This document shows, one piece after another, positions 45,954 to 57,699 of a DNA stretch of 64,000 bases. The translations under genes and the position numbers were made by a program. The DNA is taken from assembly GCF_965363235.1 (NCBI RefSeq), contig NC_134845.1, forward strand, positions 26,042,524 to 26,106,523, given 5' to 3'. The number at the start of each line of letters is the position of its first letter. The first letter of the stretch is position 1. This stretch comes from Mytilus galloprovincialis (lineage: Eukaryota; Mollusca; Bivalvia; Mytilida; Mytilidae). Under the pieces are notes generated by a model that did no database searches, was not told the origin of the DNA, and saw only the letters and a list, made by a program, of their open reading frames with translations.

Positions 45954-46537
45954 TGTTACGGCCAGAAATCGCCTTTAAATTGTAGCCAACAAAAGACACA
46001 AATCAATACTAAAATTTAACAATATTTATTATACAAAAGTTTACAAGAAGTATTTTACAAATATTACTGATAACTTAACTGTCAAAATATGAGTCCACTC
46101 TTTTATCTTTATCTGTATCCGGAAATCTTTCGGAATCCAATCTGAATATTATGTTCACTACTAAGGTCACAATCCAGTATGATGTTGTTTGTAGAATAAA
46201 AGTGTCAATCCAAAGGCTATGAATATTAATGTCTATCAATATCTAAGTCCAAGTTTAATTATGAGAGTTTAACTTTAGTGTCTGTATATATAGTGTTGTC
46301 ATGGAAAATTCTAGAACACTCTATAATGGAACATTGTGGAAAATCCTGGAAAGTTACAACGGAAGTTTCTGGAATAACGTAGAAGTTTAAATTACGCATC
46401 TTTTATAAGGATCATTCTAGAAAGTTCCAGTGATTCCTAAACTGCACAGTTATAAGATTATTTAGTAAACAACTATCAGGCCATACAACACAAATTAGGC
46501 CAACATAAATAAACATAATAGTTACAATATCATAACA
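45954..46537 (-). repeat. 5' LTR
   Basis: 584 bp, TGTTACGG to CATAACA, matching 40486-41055. Right flank begins with CTTG, matching the left flank of the other LTR. The element's promoter should be here. Confidence 0.93.
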
Positions 46538-47149
46538 CTTGGATATTTAAATCAAAGAATACGTGTTACATTTACCCAAATTTGGAATATTTCACGACAA
46601 TTTATAGTGATAAAAAGTTGTTCAATATAATCGATTTATACATTCTAAGATTCCATATACATGCATGAGGTTGACATTACAAATTCTGTTCAACAACCAG
46701 TCTGAATAAACCATACTATATTGTAGATTTCATTATAAACTTATTAAAACGGTCAAAGGGGAGCAGGATTTGCTAAACTATTGGCTTACTGCCAATGAAT
46801 AAAGTAAGATGGTAAGGGGTCATACATACTGATATCATTCTCAAATCATTGCACAGTCTGACAGAGAACTATTAGCTAACTGTAAATAAAAGTACCTGTG
46901 TTTGTAAAGTTTTAGTTTGTGTTGCTAAGTCTTTTATTCTATGCTATAATTTTTGTACTAATGTGTGTCTTTTCGGGATCATTATAAGCCTATTGAAAAA
47001 AGGGGTTCCCACCCAGGATAACGGGGGAGGGATTCCAACATAATGTCGCCATTCAAAAGTATTTATAGGAAACAACGGAGAAATCTAAACCCTGCAACCC
47101 CACCTCAATGTTCACCCCTTTGATCCGCTACAGTTGATTGGTTTTCTAT

Positions 47150-47218
47150 TTTTTACATTTGTTTTCGATTTGTGAGTTTGAATATCCGTTTGGCATCTTT
47201 TGCCACTTATTTTGCAGT
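47150..47218 (+). repeat. Penelope-type 3' tail fragment
   Basis: TTTGTTTTCGATTTGTGAGTTTGA-like sequence followed by a CGTTTGGCATCTTTTGCC block. It matches the tail of the other Penelope copies (1270-1330; inverse of 47985-48055). Confidence 0.6.
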
Positions 47219-47944
47219 TTAAACACATGTGTTTAAAATAGATATACACTATGAGATATCACACAGCAAGCTTTTTTAAACCAGCATTCAAATAGACCGA
47301 CTCGTCCTCGAATTGAATACAAAATTCATAATCTAGGATGCATTTGTGTACAGCTGTAAGATTTAAGAATAATTCTTATTAAACTCTTATTAATATATAA
47401 CGGTCCGCAATTATTTTACCATTCAACAAATGTTCAAACCAAATTAAGTATACACAATGATTCTGTATTAAAAGATTTTGGAAAAAGCATATGCATATCA
47501 GACAACATATACATGTATTTCCGTAAACGCAGTGTGCATCCCTGGCTATATAAAATCATATTTAATATACAGATAGTAATCATAAAAACACTTACCATTA
47601 TTATCAAATATTGTCGTCGTTATGTGATAATGATGTCACAGATTTACACATTATATTGTACCAATGATCTACATGAATAAACTATACATGTTTTTAGTAT
47701 ATATCCGGTTGGCAATACTCTCATTGTCTACATTCCAAAGAAACATCATCAAATATGTATAATCATTGTTACTGATCACTTAATGTATTGATCTTTAAGT
47801 GAGCGTTTTATTTAAATTGTCGATTTTACTGATGAACTGTTGAATACGTTACTGTTGGCAAGGAGGGAGGTGCAGAATATTGGAAAACGTATCCATGAAA
47901 AATTAGGAAATTATCTTTGAATTTCATCATTATTTGCCAGACAG

Positions 47945-49560
47945 AGGACCTTATTTGTCACGATTAAAAAATTGTACAAAAAGAGGGACGAAAGATACCA
48001 AAGGTGGAGTCAAACTCATAAATCCAAAACAAACTGACAATGCCATGGCTAAAAATGAAAAAGACAAACAGAAAAACAATAGTACACATGACACAACATA
48101 GAAAACTAAATAATAAACAACACGAACCCAACCAAAAACTAGGGGTGATCTCAGGTGCTCCGGAAGGGTAAGCAGATCCTGCTCCACATGTGGCACCCGT
48201 CGTGTTGCTTATGTGATTACAAATCCGGTAAATAGTCTTATTCGGTAGGTCACATTCATGAAAGGGAAGGGGGTTGTAGTTACGACGTAAGGAACATATC
48301 CGATATCATTTGTGAAACGGTTATTCCATAACGGTCAACCAACTCGTGATGGCGTCCGTAAAATTTACGAAGGGATGATTTCAACTTCACCATTTGGAAC
48401 TCTTGGTTTAATAGCTTCCTTGTGAGCAGCAACCCTCTATCAAGAAAATCATGATAGGAAATGCAAGCACGGGAATATCGTATTAATTGGGAGATATATA
48501 CCCCGTATGCAGGTGCTGCTGGAATGTTGCTACTTAGAAATGGAAAGTTCACAATTGGAAAGCTGAAATCATCTCTTTTGTCGTAAAGTTTTGTTTTCAA
48601 CCGACCCTCATTGTCAATTTCTAGATGTAAGTCAAGATATGAAGCCGACTTAACTGTATCTGTAGTATCCTTTATCTCCAATTCGATGGGATAGATGCGT
48701 TCCACATAGTCACCAAATTTTGAATTGTTTAGTGAAAGAACGTCATCTATATAGCGGAAAGTAGAGTTAAAGGATATTGCTAACTTCTTATCTTTCTTCC
48801 TAAGAATTTCCTGCATGAAGTCAGCCTCATAATAATAAAGAAACAAGTCGGCAAGTAGAGGGGCACAATTTGTTCCCATTGGGATGCCGACAGTCTGTTG
48901 AAAAACACGTCCTCCGAACGTTACAAATATGTTGTCAATCAAGAAATCAAGCATCTTGATAATATCGGTTTCAGAGAATTTTTTGTTTGAATCAGAGTGA
49001 TTCTTTACAAAGTATGATTTATCCCTCCCTAAGACAAGATACTTGTTTCTACGTTGGCCATTCTTTTTTATGAAGCAAAGTAATACCAACTCTTTCAATT
49101 TGTCTTTTAGTTTGGAATGTGGAATACTTGTGTACAGAGTAGAAAAGTCAAATGTTTTAATACTGTTACAAGATGAAAGAGAGTTAGATTGTATGTACTC
49201 TAAAAGATCTTTGGAATTTTTAGGTATCCACATCTGATTCACGCCACCTTTAGAATAGGCAGTTTCACAATACTTTGAAGCCCGTCTTTGATTGCTGATA
49301 AAATAGATGTTAATAATTTAGAAAGAGGTTTCGTGGAGCACTTGGAAGACCCAGCAATATACCGTTGTTTGTAAGGACACTTATGTAGTTTAGGTATCCA
49401 ATACAGTGATGGAAGATCCAGTTCTTCATCTTTGGTTGAAATACCAAAGGAACAAAGAACAGACCTATGATTATCCAGGATTTCCTCTTTGGTAAGTGTC
49501 GTGAGGGTATATGTTTCTAAGTGAATTGTCTATACCTAAAAAATTAGGACGTCATTTATT
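47945..49560 (-). mobile_element. Penelope-like element, 5'-truncated
   Basis: The RT frame at 48280-49242 continues upstream in a broken way to about 49540. Pieces such as SLYWIPKLHKCPYKQRYIAG and ASKYCETAYSKGGV are readable in different frames, so there is at least one shift near 49265-49300. Downstream lies a non-coding tail (47950-48270) shared with 1100-1330. No GIY-YIG endonuclease follows the RT. The N-terminal region beyond 49560 is missing. Confidence 0.85.
48280..49242 (-). CDS. Penelope-like reverse transcriptase
   Basis: A 320-codon open frame (the annotated first residue is a GTG; the natural protein starts further upstream). RT motifs: KTFDFSTLYTSIPHSKLKDK near 28, GIPMGTNCAPLLADLFLYYY near 118, catalytic FRYIDDVLSLNN near 165, then SYLDLHLEID and the C-terminal NIPAAPAYGVYISQLIR and HHELVDRYGITVSQMISDMF. 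Penelope RTs are related to telomerase RT. The frame closes with MFLTS and TAA, as in the copy at 1-1340 (MFLMS, TAA), so this is the natural end. Canonical Penelope elements carry a C-terminal GIY-YIG nuclease, which is absent here. Confidence 0.88.
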   Translation of the reverse strand: MNQMWIPKNSKDLLEYIQSNSLSSCNSIKTFDFSTLYTSIPHSKLKDKLKELVLLCFIKKNGQRRNKYLVLGRDKSYFVKNHSDSNKKFSETDIIKMLDFLIDNIFVTFGGRVFQQTVGIPMGTNCAPLLADLFLYYYEADFMQEILRKKDKKLAISFNSTFRYIDDVLSLNNSKFGDYVERIYPIELEIKDTTDTVKSASYLDLHLEIDNEGRLKTKLYDKRDDFSFPIVNFPFLSSNIPAAPAYGVYISQLIRYSRACISYHDFLDRGLLLTRKLLNQEFQMVKLKSSLRKFYGRHHELVDRYGITVSQMISDMFLTS

Positions 49561-49679
49561 TTGAGGGGGTTTTGCTTGCATTAGGATGACAATATTAAAA
49601 GTGAAAATGGTAAATACAAAAAGTTCAGAATGCTTAGGCTCTATCGCAACCATTACCATGCTTCTTTTTTTTTTGGTAA

Positions 49680-49960
49680 ATTCATTGCAGAGTAAAAGCT
49701 TTGAAGGAAGTATATTTTGAATGAAGCGCTTTCAATAGTTATAATTATATTTTTTCGCTATGATCATGAAAACACGATTTTTTCAAGTTTTGCTTTAATT
49801 TACCTTTGCACTTTATTAAGGAAACGTGTGTCATCATGTATGTTTCAATTCATGCAATTCATCTTGAAATGAAGAATGACGCTATATTGCTCAAAATAGC
49901 GAACGATGATGAAACGTTCTTCTAATGTAAATTGTAATAGGAATTAACCAACGAACATAA
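49680..49960 (-). mobile_element. Foldback family F, worn copy
   Basis: GAATGAAGCGCTTTCAATAG, GCTATGATCATGAAAACACG and TTTGCACTTTATTAAGGAAA follow the same order as 23285-23460. Half of the hairpin is lost. Confidence 0.6.
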
Positions 49961-52913
49961 AAGACCAATAAAAGGCCAACTGCATGCAGGTTTAGTAACG
50001 GTACATTGATACATGCATTAGCTATGAGGTAAATGGCCATTACAAGAACATCGGGTTTTACTAGCCATAAGCAACACGAAGTGTTCCAATTATTGAAGAG
50101 GATCTACTGAAACACTCCCCATATTCTCTGTTCAATGAGTGTGTTCAAATTTCGGAATCTTAAAGGGGTCTGTGGTTGATTTTTTGTTTTGGCCATGGCT
50201 TTGTTAATTTACTAATAATATGTCAATGCCATAGAGTAACTAAAAATAATCTTCTCCCTTTGTGAAGAATTAAATGTTACCTTTAAGTATTTGACTATAT
50301 TGACGTACTTAATAAGACTGCAACAAAACGACATAACTCTAGAAAAGTTGTGTTTCGGACTCAAAAGAGACATATTATCATGTAGAAGAGTCTCTTTTGA
50401 TTGTTTTTTTTTTATCAACTAACGAGTTATTTAAAAAAATATTTATTGTTTTCATTTATCATGATCAGCTCCCATTATTTTTTTTATATAACCGTAAAAC
50501 AAGTCTATTTAGTAAGGCTTTTAATCTAGAATTATGATATATTTATTAACGACAAATGAATGGAAAACAAGTAAACAATTTTAACCGTTCTAACATATGG
50601 AGGGATTTGCATGCAGTATCATAAATTAACGTCAGTTTTTGTTTTGTTCTTGTTTGTTTGTTTGTTTGGTTGTATGTTTTTCTTAAGTATTTAGTTTCGC
50701 TTTTATTATATACCTTTGATTTTCGTCATTAGTATTTTTTTTTAAATAAATGCTTCTGCTACATATGTACATGGACTGTTTCGTTTAAATTTCAGTTTCG
50801 TATTAGTGAAAATCTTCGATTAACTTTTCAATAATATATAATATTTCCCTATAGCAAATATATAGTCGTTAAACTGCTAGGAAACAATATCAAATATGTA
50901 TTAGAATCTACAAACTATATATTTCACGAGAGAAGATATAATGATTTAAAAAATTGACGACTCTCTTTGGGATAGTAACAAATGACAGACTATAATTATT
51001 GGTACATTTTATGCTTCGATTGACATACAAATGTACTTATCTTGATGTAATAATTATGCTTGGCATTGGTAACAATACCATGAGCCGCACTGAAGGAATA
51101 ACAAAAAAGTACGTACACATGTACTTACAAAAATGTACACACAATGACCAATTAGAAAAAAATATCAGATCATTTTCATCGTAGAACACGGATGGAAATT
51201 ATTTTTATTTACAGAATACTTATGCAGATGCAGATTCAATATTCTATAACGTCCATGCATTGTTGTAAAATTTATTGCTGGTCGAAGGAAAATCAGCTGT
51301 TGTAACTCGTGTTGGCTTTGTAAAATATTCGAGAGGATAAACTTTTTTTTTTAAATTTTGAAACACAATCAAGAACAAAAACAAAGAAACTGTTTTACTG
51401 CCCAATTCTAACTGCATGACATAAACAATAAATACCTATCTCTTGAAAAACGTTTCCTTTGAAAGACTGACTAATTATACCACATGACTATGCGTTCAAA
51501 AATCGTCCAATTGATAAAATGTGGTTTCATCTTAAGGTTAATCAGTGCTAAATTGAAAATTAGGAAAATAATATTAAACATTTCCCCGTAAGTATTTTTT
51601 TAGTAGTCAATATGTCCTTTGTAAATTTTAAACTCTCATGATATGCGACTTTCCTTATTTGTAACTCTTATCTAAATTATTTACCAAAATATATTTCCTT
51701 TATATAGTTTTCTTTACCAAAAGGTTATATACCGGTTAAATTACCAAGGGAGAAAGTATGACAAGGCAAGTTTTGTTTTGCTTTTAAATATGAATTCCTA
51801 AATGGAAGTATTATGAATATAAAAAAAAACCAACACCATGTATATATACATTTGTACATGTACATGACAGTATGTTCATAATACATAAGTCGGTCACATG
51901 TTTACATTTTTGAGATGTGTCTTACGTGTTATGGATATTTCATATCTTTTAAATATAGGTTTTGCAGTATTTCGTGAATTATACTATAGCCTCTGTTAAA
52001 AATCCGGAAAATGTCCTCACGAGACGAAGTCGAGCGAGGCTGCAAAGGGTTTCAAGTCAACAAAACACTAGGATATATTTTACGATACACCGAAAAATTA
52101 TCCAAAATATATAAACTAAAAACTTAGGAGGGCAATCAAAACCGGAACGTATGAGATCCCTTATTATTTACTTTTTAATTTATTCTCACGTTTTTTGTTG
52201 AATGAAGAGACATTTTAATATTATGTTACAACGATACGTCATACAGTGAACGGCAAGCCTTCAACTATGCACAGTTTCTTTTGTTTACAGAATTGTTATT
52301 TTACCTTTCAATACTTTGGTGATATGATTCGTTTCCGTGCATACTCATTGTTAATTACTTGTAGATAGATTCTATAAAATATAAACTTAATGATGCTCTT
52401 TTATCTTAAAATCCAATTGTTACAGTTTCAGTCGTGATCTTGGTAATACAGGACTTTTCAATTGTGACATGTGAAACATACATAATAGAAAATAGAAGAA
52501 AAAAACTATACAAGCGACATTAGAATGAATCGACATATATATGTAATACGTGAAGGATATGATTGATACACAAGGGATTTAAAGTTGTCTCTCTTCATAC
52601 AAAAATTTGGATTATATACAGGTGAATTTCATCTTTATTGTATTATTATTAAACATAACGAATATACCCGTAGATATCGTTCTTTGTTCAAATTAAAACC
52701 TTATTAGTATTGCTGCTAATATCACTCTCACCTGATGAATGCATAAAATCTTATACGGGAAAGAAATGGTATAATTCTATCGTCTATTTACGTATCTTGA
52801 AGGTCCCTTGCGTGAATCAACATGCCACTGTAACGAGTGAAACAACAGTTCTTGAATTGAAGAAAAAATCTTCAAATTAATTTCAACCAAAAATTCACTA
52901 AGACATAACTTAC

Positions 52914-53022
52914 CTGCATTACATGTTGTACCTTCAAACATTGAAGCACATGTGCATGTATATAACGAGTAAATGTAAACTATATGTACCACTGTTTAAG
53001 CAGGGATTGAGGAGGCATGGAT
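52914..53022 (-). CDS. Gene B EGF-like exon, out of frame
   Basis: After a TATTTCAG acceptor the exon starts in phase 1 as (D)PCLLNPCLNSGT, the first half of an EGF-like domain. From there the frame slips and the second half, YTCTCASMFEGTTCNA, is readable only in another frame, ending at a GCAG|GTAAGT donor in phase 1. The exon is 109 bp; a whole phase 1-1 EGF exon here would be 111, so two bases and the third Cys seem lost. An internal acceptor (AAACAG, exon start 52991) gives a 78-bp exon that keeps frame but only half the domain. Skipping the exon would also keep frame. EGF modules commonly alternate with CUB in secreted and receptor proteins. Confidence 0.65.
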
Positions 53023-53059
53023 CTGAAATATTGAATACTAATTAAATTAATTTGGATTC

Positions 53060-53145
53060 TTTTTTTGGATTCGAGCGTCAATGATGAGGCTTTTGTAGAC
53101 AAAACGAGCGTCTGTCGCAAATACACAATTCCAATCCTGGTATAT
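53060..53145 (-). repeat. Dispersed repeat family R2, fragment
   Basis: The reverse complement reads CCAGGATTGGAATTG...GACGCTCG, matching the first 100 bp of 58995-59180. Confidence 0.6.
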
Positions 53146-54478
53146 ATGGTGAGTTATTTTGGTAAATCTACATATAGATTAAATTGCTATTAATGTTGTT
53201 TGTAAGATGTATTTGAATGTTTGTTTGTATTGTTTCAAGTCAGCTGTGTTGTATATCCATAATGTATGTTTACATAGTTTTGTATGGAACATGCCTTATG
53301 TTAATGACTATTATACTACACAGTGGTATAGGTGGTCACGTCATTGTTTGCAGTGGCCACAAAATTATATGTAATTCATAATACCCGGCAAAAACAACGA
53401 AACAATTATTAGAGTTATGCATCTTTGGCAATAGGATTGTCAACTTCATCAGAAAAAATAAGATCTACAAATTGGAGAGATGGTTGTTTTTTTATATCAG
53501 CTGCAGGGTACCAATTTTCGCAATATTGCATCTGTAGGTAAAACTCAGATTGACGTCTGCCGGTTACCTTATCGACGTCAAATTTCTGAAATCAACGTTT
53601 AATCTGACATCTCAGTATCATTCTCAAATCAAGGTCTAATATATTTACCCTCTGATTGACGTACACTGTTTTGCCTTGAATCAAACATAAACTCTAACCC
53701 CGAGTCTACTCTTTTGTTTTCTATAAAGTTGTTATGCCATAACCTGTCATCTGACTTCAATAAGAGAAATTAGTTCTATTGTTTAAAATTCAATGGCATT
53801 GTTCTTTTTCTATATCAAACGACTCTCCATTGAATCTATATCAACCTTACACTTTATTTAAGGGCATCAGCTGTCAAGTGTATGACCACCGATTTGAATG
53901 AAGTTCTCATATATGATTTGGATCACATTTGGTAAACTTACAAAAGTCTTAATTAAACAATGGAATATTCATGAACTCGATTATATGTATAAGCATGTTG
54001 TGTGTGCTTAATCTAGACGCAATCTTACTAACCGTAGAGATGACCTCCGATATAATGCCGACGAAGATATGATACGATATAATCATAAACATCTATGCGA
54101 ATAGATAGCAAACACGTGCAATTGAATATTTTAATTCATGTTCGATTATATATTATAAAATATAAACATGTCCATCGTCTTTTTTAACCTATAGAAATGT
54201 AGAATAACACAAATAATTCAAAAAAGTATTAGTAGCTACAGTAATACCAGTTAGTTCATGATAAGGTTTGATGGTTCATAAATAAATGAATAACCAAACT
54301 TAGACTTACATAATCGTTGCAACAACCCTGTCCTATTGTCACGATAGTTATATCAAAGATTTAGACTTATTATCGAATTTAACTTGTCATGACTAGTACA
54401 ACACGGTGAACATGATCGGCGTATCTTTCTGGAACACCAGTATCGTCCAGGTTCACAGTGTGGTTCGTGTTGCTAGAT
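53146..54478 (-). other. No gene seen, within gene B intron
   Basis: AT-rich intronic sequence between the EGF-like exon and the large palindrome. No exon or named repeat. Confidence 0.5.
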
Positions 54479-55088
54479 CAATTAACAGTCTCCGGGACAC
54501 GTTTGCAATTCCGCTGAGTGCAAAAGTTGTCACCTTAATTTTTGGAGTTAAGTCAAAACGAAGTTGATAATTTGGTTGGTATTGGTTACCTGATATTTGT
54601 CCTTAAATGTTTTGGCTCTAGCACTACTGTTGAAAAAAGTTATGCCCCTTTTTCAACAATTTCCTCAGAGGAAAAGTAGTTTTCCTCACGGGAAATCAAA
54701 TTTCCCTAAAGGAAAAAGATTTTTCCTCAAAGGAAATTGTTTTTCCCTCAAGGGAAAAACATTTCCCATAGGGAATTTGCTGCATAAATATTTCCTTTGA
54801 GGAAATTCTATTTCCTTAGCGGATATTCTATTTCCCTTGAGGAAAAATCTTTTTCCTTTAGGGAAATATGATTTCCCTTGAGGAAAAATACTTTTCCTCT
54901 GAGGAAATTGTTGAAAAAGGGGCATAACTTTTTCAACAGTGGTGCTAGAGTCAACACATTTGAGGTCAAATATCAGGGAACCAATACCAACCAAGTTATC
55001 AACTTCATTTTGACTTAACTCCAAAAATTAAGGTGACAACTTTTGCACTCAGCGGAATTGCAAACTTTTCCCGGAAACTGTTAATTGT
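54479..55088. mobile_element. 610-bp near-perfect palindrome (foldback element)
   Basis: The left arm starts CAATTAACAGTCTCCGGGAC and the right arm ends with its near-exact inverse at 55069-55088. The arms then pair almost base for base for 300 bp: TTGCAATTCCGCTGAGTGCA, TTGTCACCTTAATTTTTGGA, GTTATGCCCCTTTTTCAACA. The centre is near 54783. High arm identity implies a young or gene-converted structure. Reading either strand gives similar peptides rich in F-P-Q/K-R/G-K-S because of the symmetry, so the overlapping frames are not genes. No transposase and no clear target duplication. Confidence 0.92.
54659..54908. repeat. Array of twelve small palindromes, TTTCCnnnnnGGAAA
   Basis: In the core of the large palindrome, units such as TTTCCTCAGAGGAAA, TTTCCCTAAAGGAAA and TTTTCCCTCAAGGGAAAA start near 54659, 54681, 54701, 54722, 54742, 54762, 54791, 54811, 54831, 54852, 54871 and 54892. 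The period is about 20 bp, two helical turns. Six units on the left mirror six on the right. Each unit pairs TTCC with GGAA at a spacing of 3-5 bases. Confidence 0.92.
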
Positions 55089-57215
55089 TGTCATTGAAGT
55101 GTTTTGTAGAAATGGTACAGAGTTGCAGTGTCATAATGTTCGATATGAAGTTCAACGGGTCCGGACTTGGAGTTCGACGACAATGTTTTATTAATGTTAT
55201 CATACCCATAATCAATTGTCTGAGGAAGAAAAAACACGAATATTTTCTAATATGTGCTTACAATATATACGCAATATTCCTTCTACAGCTGATCACTTGA
55301 TTGAACAAAACATAATCAATGTTTCTCTTTCAAATGTCAAAATCTTACAAATTGGTAGGTTACAGTCTGAAATAATACATTCCAAATTTTAATCTTCTGT
55401 GAAACATTGTTGCAATTTGAACCACATAATCAATGCAAATATTGTATCAACTAGCTGTAATGCTGACCAGGATTTGATTCTTTCTGAAACTCAGTATTGA
55501 TAAAGTATAAATAAACGAGAAGGGAACCGTTTACCTAGACAATTTAAAAGAAACATGAATATGAATTCAAGATTAGATTTTCGTCCTTGAGTTTAAAAAA
55601 CCATAAAATGAAATACAGAATTATTATGCAATATATGTAATTAAAATTTTATTATTGTAAAAATAGCTCTCTGAACATTCAGAAAAAAGCAGGGTTTCTG
55701 TAGGTTAATAAATCACAAGGTCGCTTCAGTATTCATCTCAGATAAACCTTGGGGGTCATGCAAAAATAACTGGTGTTTTCATTTAAAACAGATAATATTC
55801 TGTTCTTAGATAACATTCTGGAACAGATTTTGAATAAAACTGATTTCTAGTTTTATTCCGAAGATAGCACAAAAAAAAAAACTTTTATAATTTTAGAAAA
55901 CCATAAATATGTTAATAAAATGGTTTTAGAACAAATAATGTTGAACCCTAACCGTTGGTTATTTTCTACGTATGCTACCAATATGAACATCAAATATAGC
56001 TGTCACTCTTGAACATATCTAAAGAAATAAACGGCTTTGCGAGGGATATATGAAATAAACCAGAAAACACATAGTGGGGCACAAACAATGTATACAATCA
56101 GTGTAGAAAACACAGTAAAACATTCAAAATATACTTACACTATTACTATCTAGATTTGATCCGTTTCCACGAGACGAGACGCGCGTCTGGCGTACTGAAT
56201 TATAATCCTGGTACCTTTGATAACTATCCACACTGGTTTGATACTATATAAGAACCGCAAACAGTATCCATCGTCAAATGTCAATTTTAATGCATGTAAC
56301 ATCGTTTGTAACGTTCATTTCGTTTAGATAACGCCAGCAACGTGTATGGCATCAAATCTGAATAAATGCTTTAAAAACGTACACGCCTGCGCAGACGACA
56401 TAGCCGGATTTTAAATGTATGATTTTACGTTGTTTTCTGTCAGTTTCATTAAAATGGAGATAACAACATTGAATTTTTAGATTCAACGGCACTAATTGTT
56501 GTTTTGATGGTGGCAAATACCGGTTTACTGGCACCGAAATTAATTGGCGACCACAACATAACCAAGTTATGCCATCGGAGCTTAAGATACAATACAGTTA
56601 TCTCATAGTTGAAATATAATGAGATATAACTGATTTGTATTTATATAAAGAAATATCAGTAGAAGGATATGTGAATATAGTGAAATATGAATATATTGCT
56701 ACATGAATATAGTGATATATGAAAATAATGAATATGGATATACAGAAATACGGATATAACGAAACACATATACAATGAAATATAGCAAATTTAACAATTA
56801 TGAATGGGGAACTTAATAACAAAAACATAGAATATAGAAATATTAAACACTGAATATTCACGTAGTAAATAGTATAGCAAAATCATAAATATAACACAAA
56901 ATTTGCTTTCTATCAATGTTGGGCTGATACAGTTTTGTATTTAGACGAATTATATATATATTAATAAATAGAAATACAAAATATCTTTTTGAAAGTATGT
57001 GTAAACGGGAACCAGGGGATTTATATCATTTTCAACCTATAAAAATTAATTAAAGTAAATAGTACATCACTAACAGTTTGCAAAAAATCGAATTTATCAA
57101 AACGTATCACTAAATTTATTTTCTTAAATTTATTTTTGCATTTTTTGTGATACTTTACTTTAGCATGTTATAATAAGTGGTAATGTTACTTTTGATTTGT
57201 GATAAACTAATTTAC
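55089..57215 (-). other. No gene seen, within gene B intron
   Basis: AT-rich. 56160-56235 is an inverted fragment of repeat R2 (GACGCGCGTCTGGCGTACTG, CCTGGTACCTTTGATAAC). 56600-56870 is an ATATGAATATAG-like low-complexity stretch. No exon recognised. Confidence 0.55.
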
Positions 57216-57398
57216 CTGTATGAGAAGCTCCTGTTGTTGTGATACCATTCGACCAGTATTCGATTTCAAAACCAATATCACCTACAGTATAGTCCGTCTC
57301 AAACAAAATATACATTTCTCCAGACGAACTCTCTAATGTTGCACTGTGTGTTTCTCTACAACAGGTCCTCAGCAGTTCTGGACTACTTGAATTTGCCC
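57216..57398 (-). CDS. Gene B CUB exon 3 (second CUB)
   Basis: A 183-bp exon with phase 1 at both ends, TTTGTCAG acceptor and ACAG|GTAAAT donor. It encodes ANSSSPELLRTCCRETHSAT, then LESSSGEMYILFETDYTVGD and IGFEIEYWSNG, the C-terminal half of a CUB domain, and a short linker TTTGASHT. It is about 80% identical to the exon at 60568-60795, showing an internal CUB duplication, and clearly related to gene A exon 3. Confidence 0.87.
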
Positions 57399-57699
57399 CT
57401 GACAAAGACAACAAACTTTTCCGTGGTTTGTATAGTTTACAATTGTGTTAACCTATATACACACAGTCTTGAAATACAAGTATTCAAATCAGTGTTGTCA
57501 TGTTCATATTTGTAACTATTTGAATACTTTAAAGCATTCCGTTACGTTTTATCTCTAATAGGATGTCCAATTATACCCAAATCAAACCAAAATATGAAAT
57601 GCGTAATATGGTACAAATTGTCAATAAATTGTAGTGTTCCGCATGAATAGGCAGTTCTTGCATATCTAATGCGGGAGCAATCAGTGATTAAAAAGTCGC

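Larger units (their letters stand above)
40486..46537 (-). mobile_element. Gmr1-like Ty3-type LTR retrotransposon, nearly whole
   Basis: A 6.05-kb element on the minus strand with two near-identical LTRs that start TGTTACGG and end CATAACA, flanked by a CTTG duplication. Inside are a proline-tRNA-type primer site next to the 5' LTR, one long gag-pol frame, and a G-rich polypurine tract next to the 3' LTR. The domain order in pol is protease, integrase, reverse transcriptase, RNase H, which is the hallmark of Gmr1-like elements and differs from the usual Ty3 order. The LTRs differ by one short indel and little else, so the insertion is very young. It looks nearly whole, with about one break at most. 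Confidence 0.92.
40180..52913 (-). other. Gene B last intron (inferred)
   Basis: The 12.7 kb between the EGF-like exon and the transmembrane exon. It contains the LTR element (40486-46537), a Penelope-like element (47945-49560) and a family F copy (49680-49960). I found no further exon in 46538-47944 or 49961-52913, which are AT-rich and otherwise unremarkable. Confidence 0.5.

Noticed and set aside
54597-55024. Open frames on both strands rich in FPQ/KGK
   Set aside because: They are the two readings of one palindromic array; symmetry makes both strands translate alike. No start context or homology.
56598-56861. 87-codon minus-strand frame rich in Ile/Phe/Tyr
   Set aside because: Comes from an ATATGAATATAG-like low-complexity tract. 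No start context or homology.
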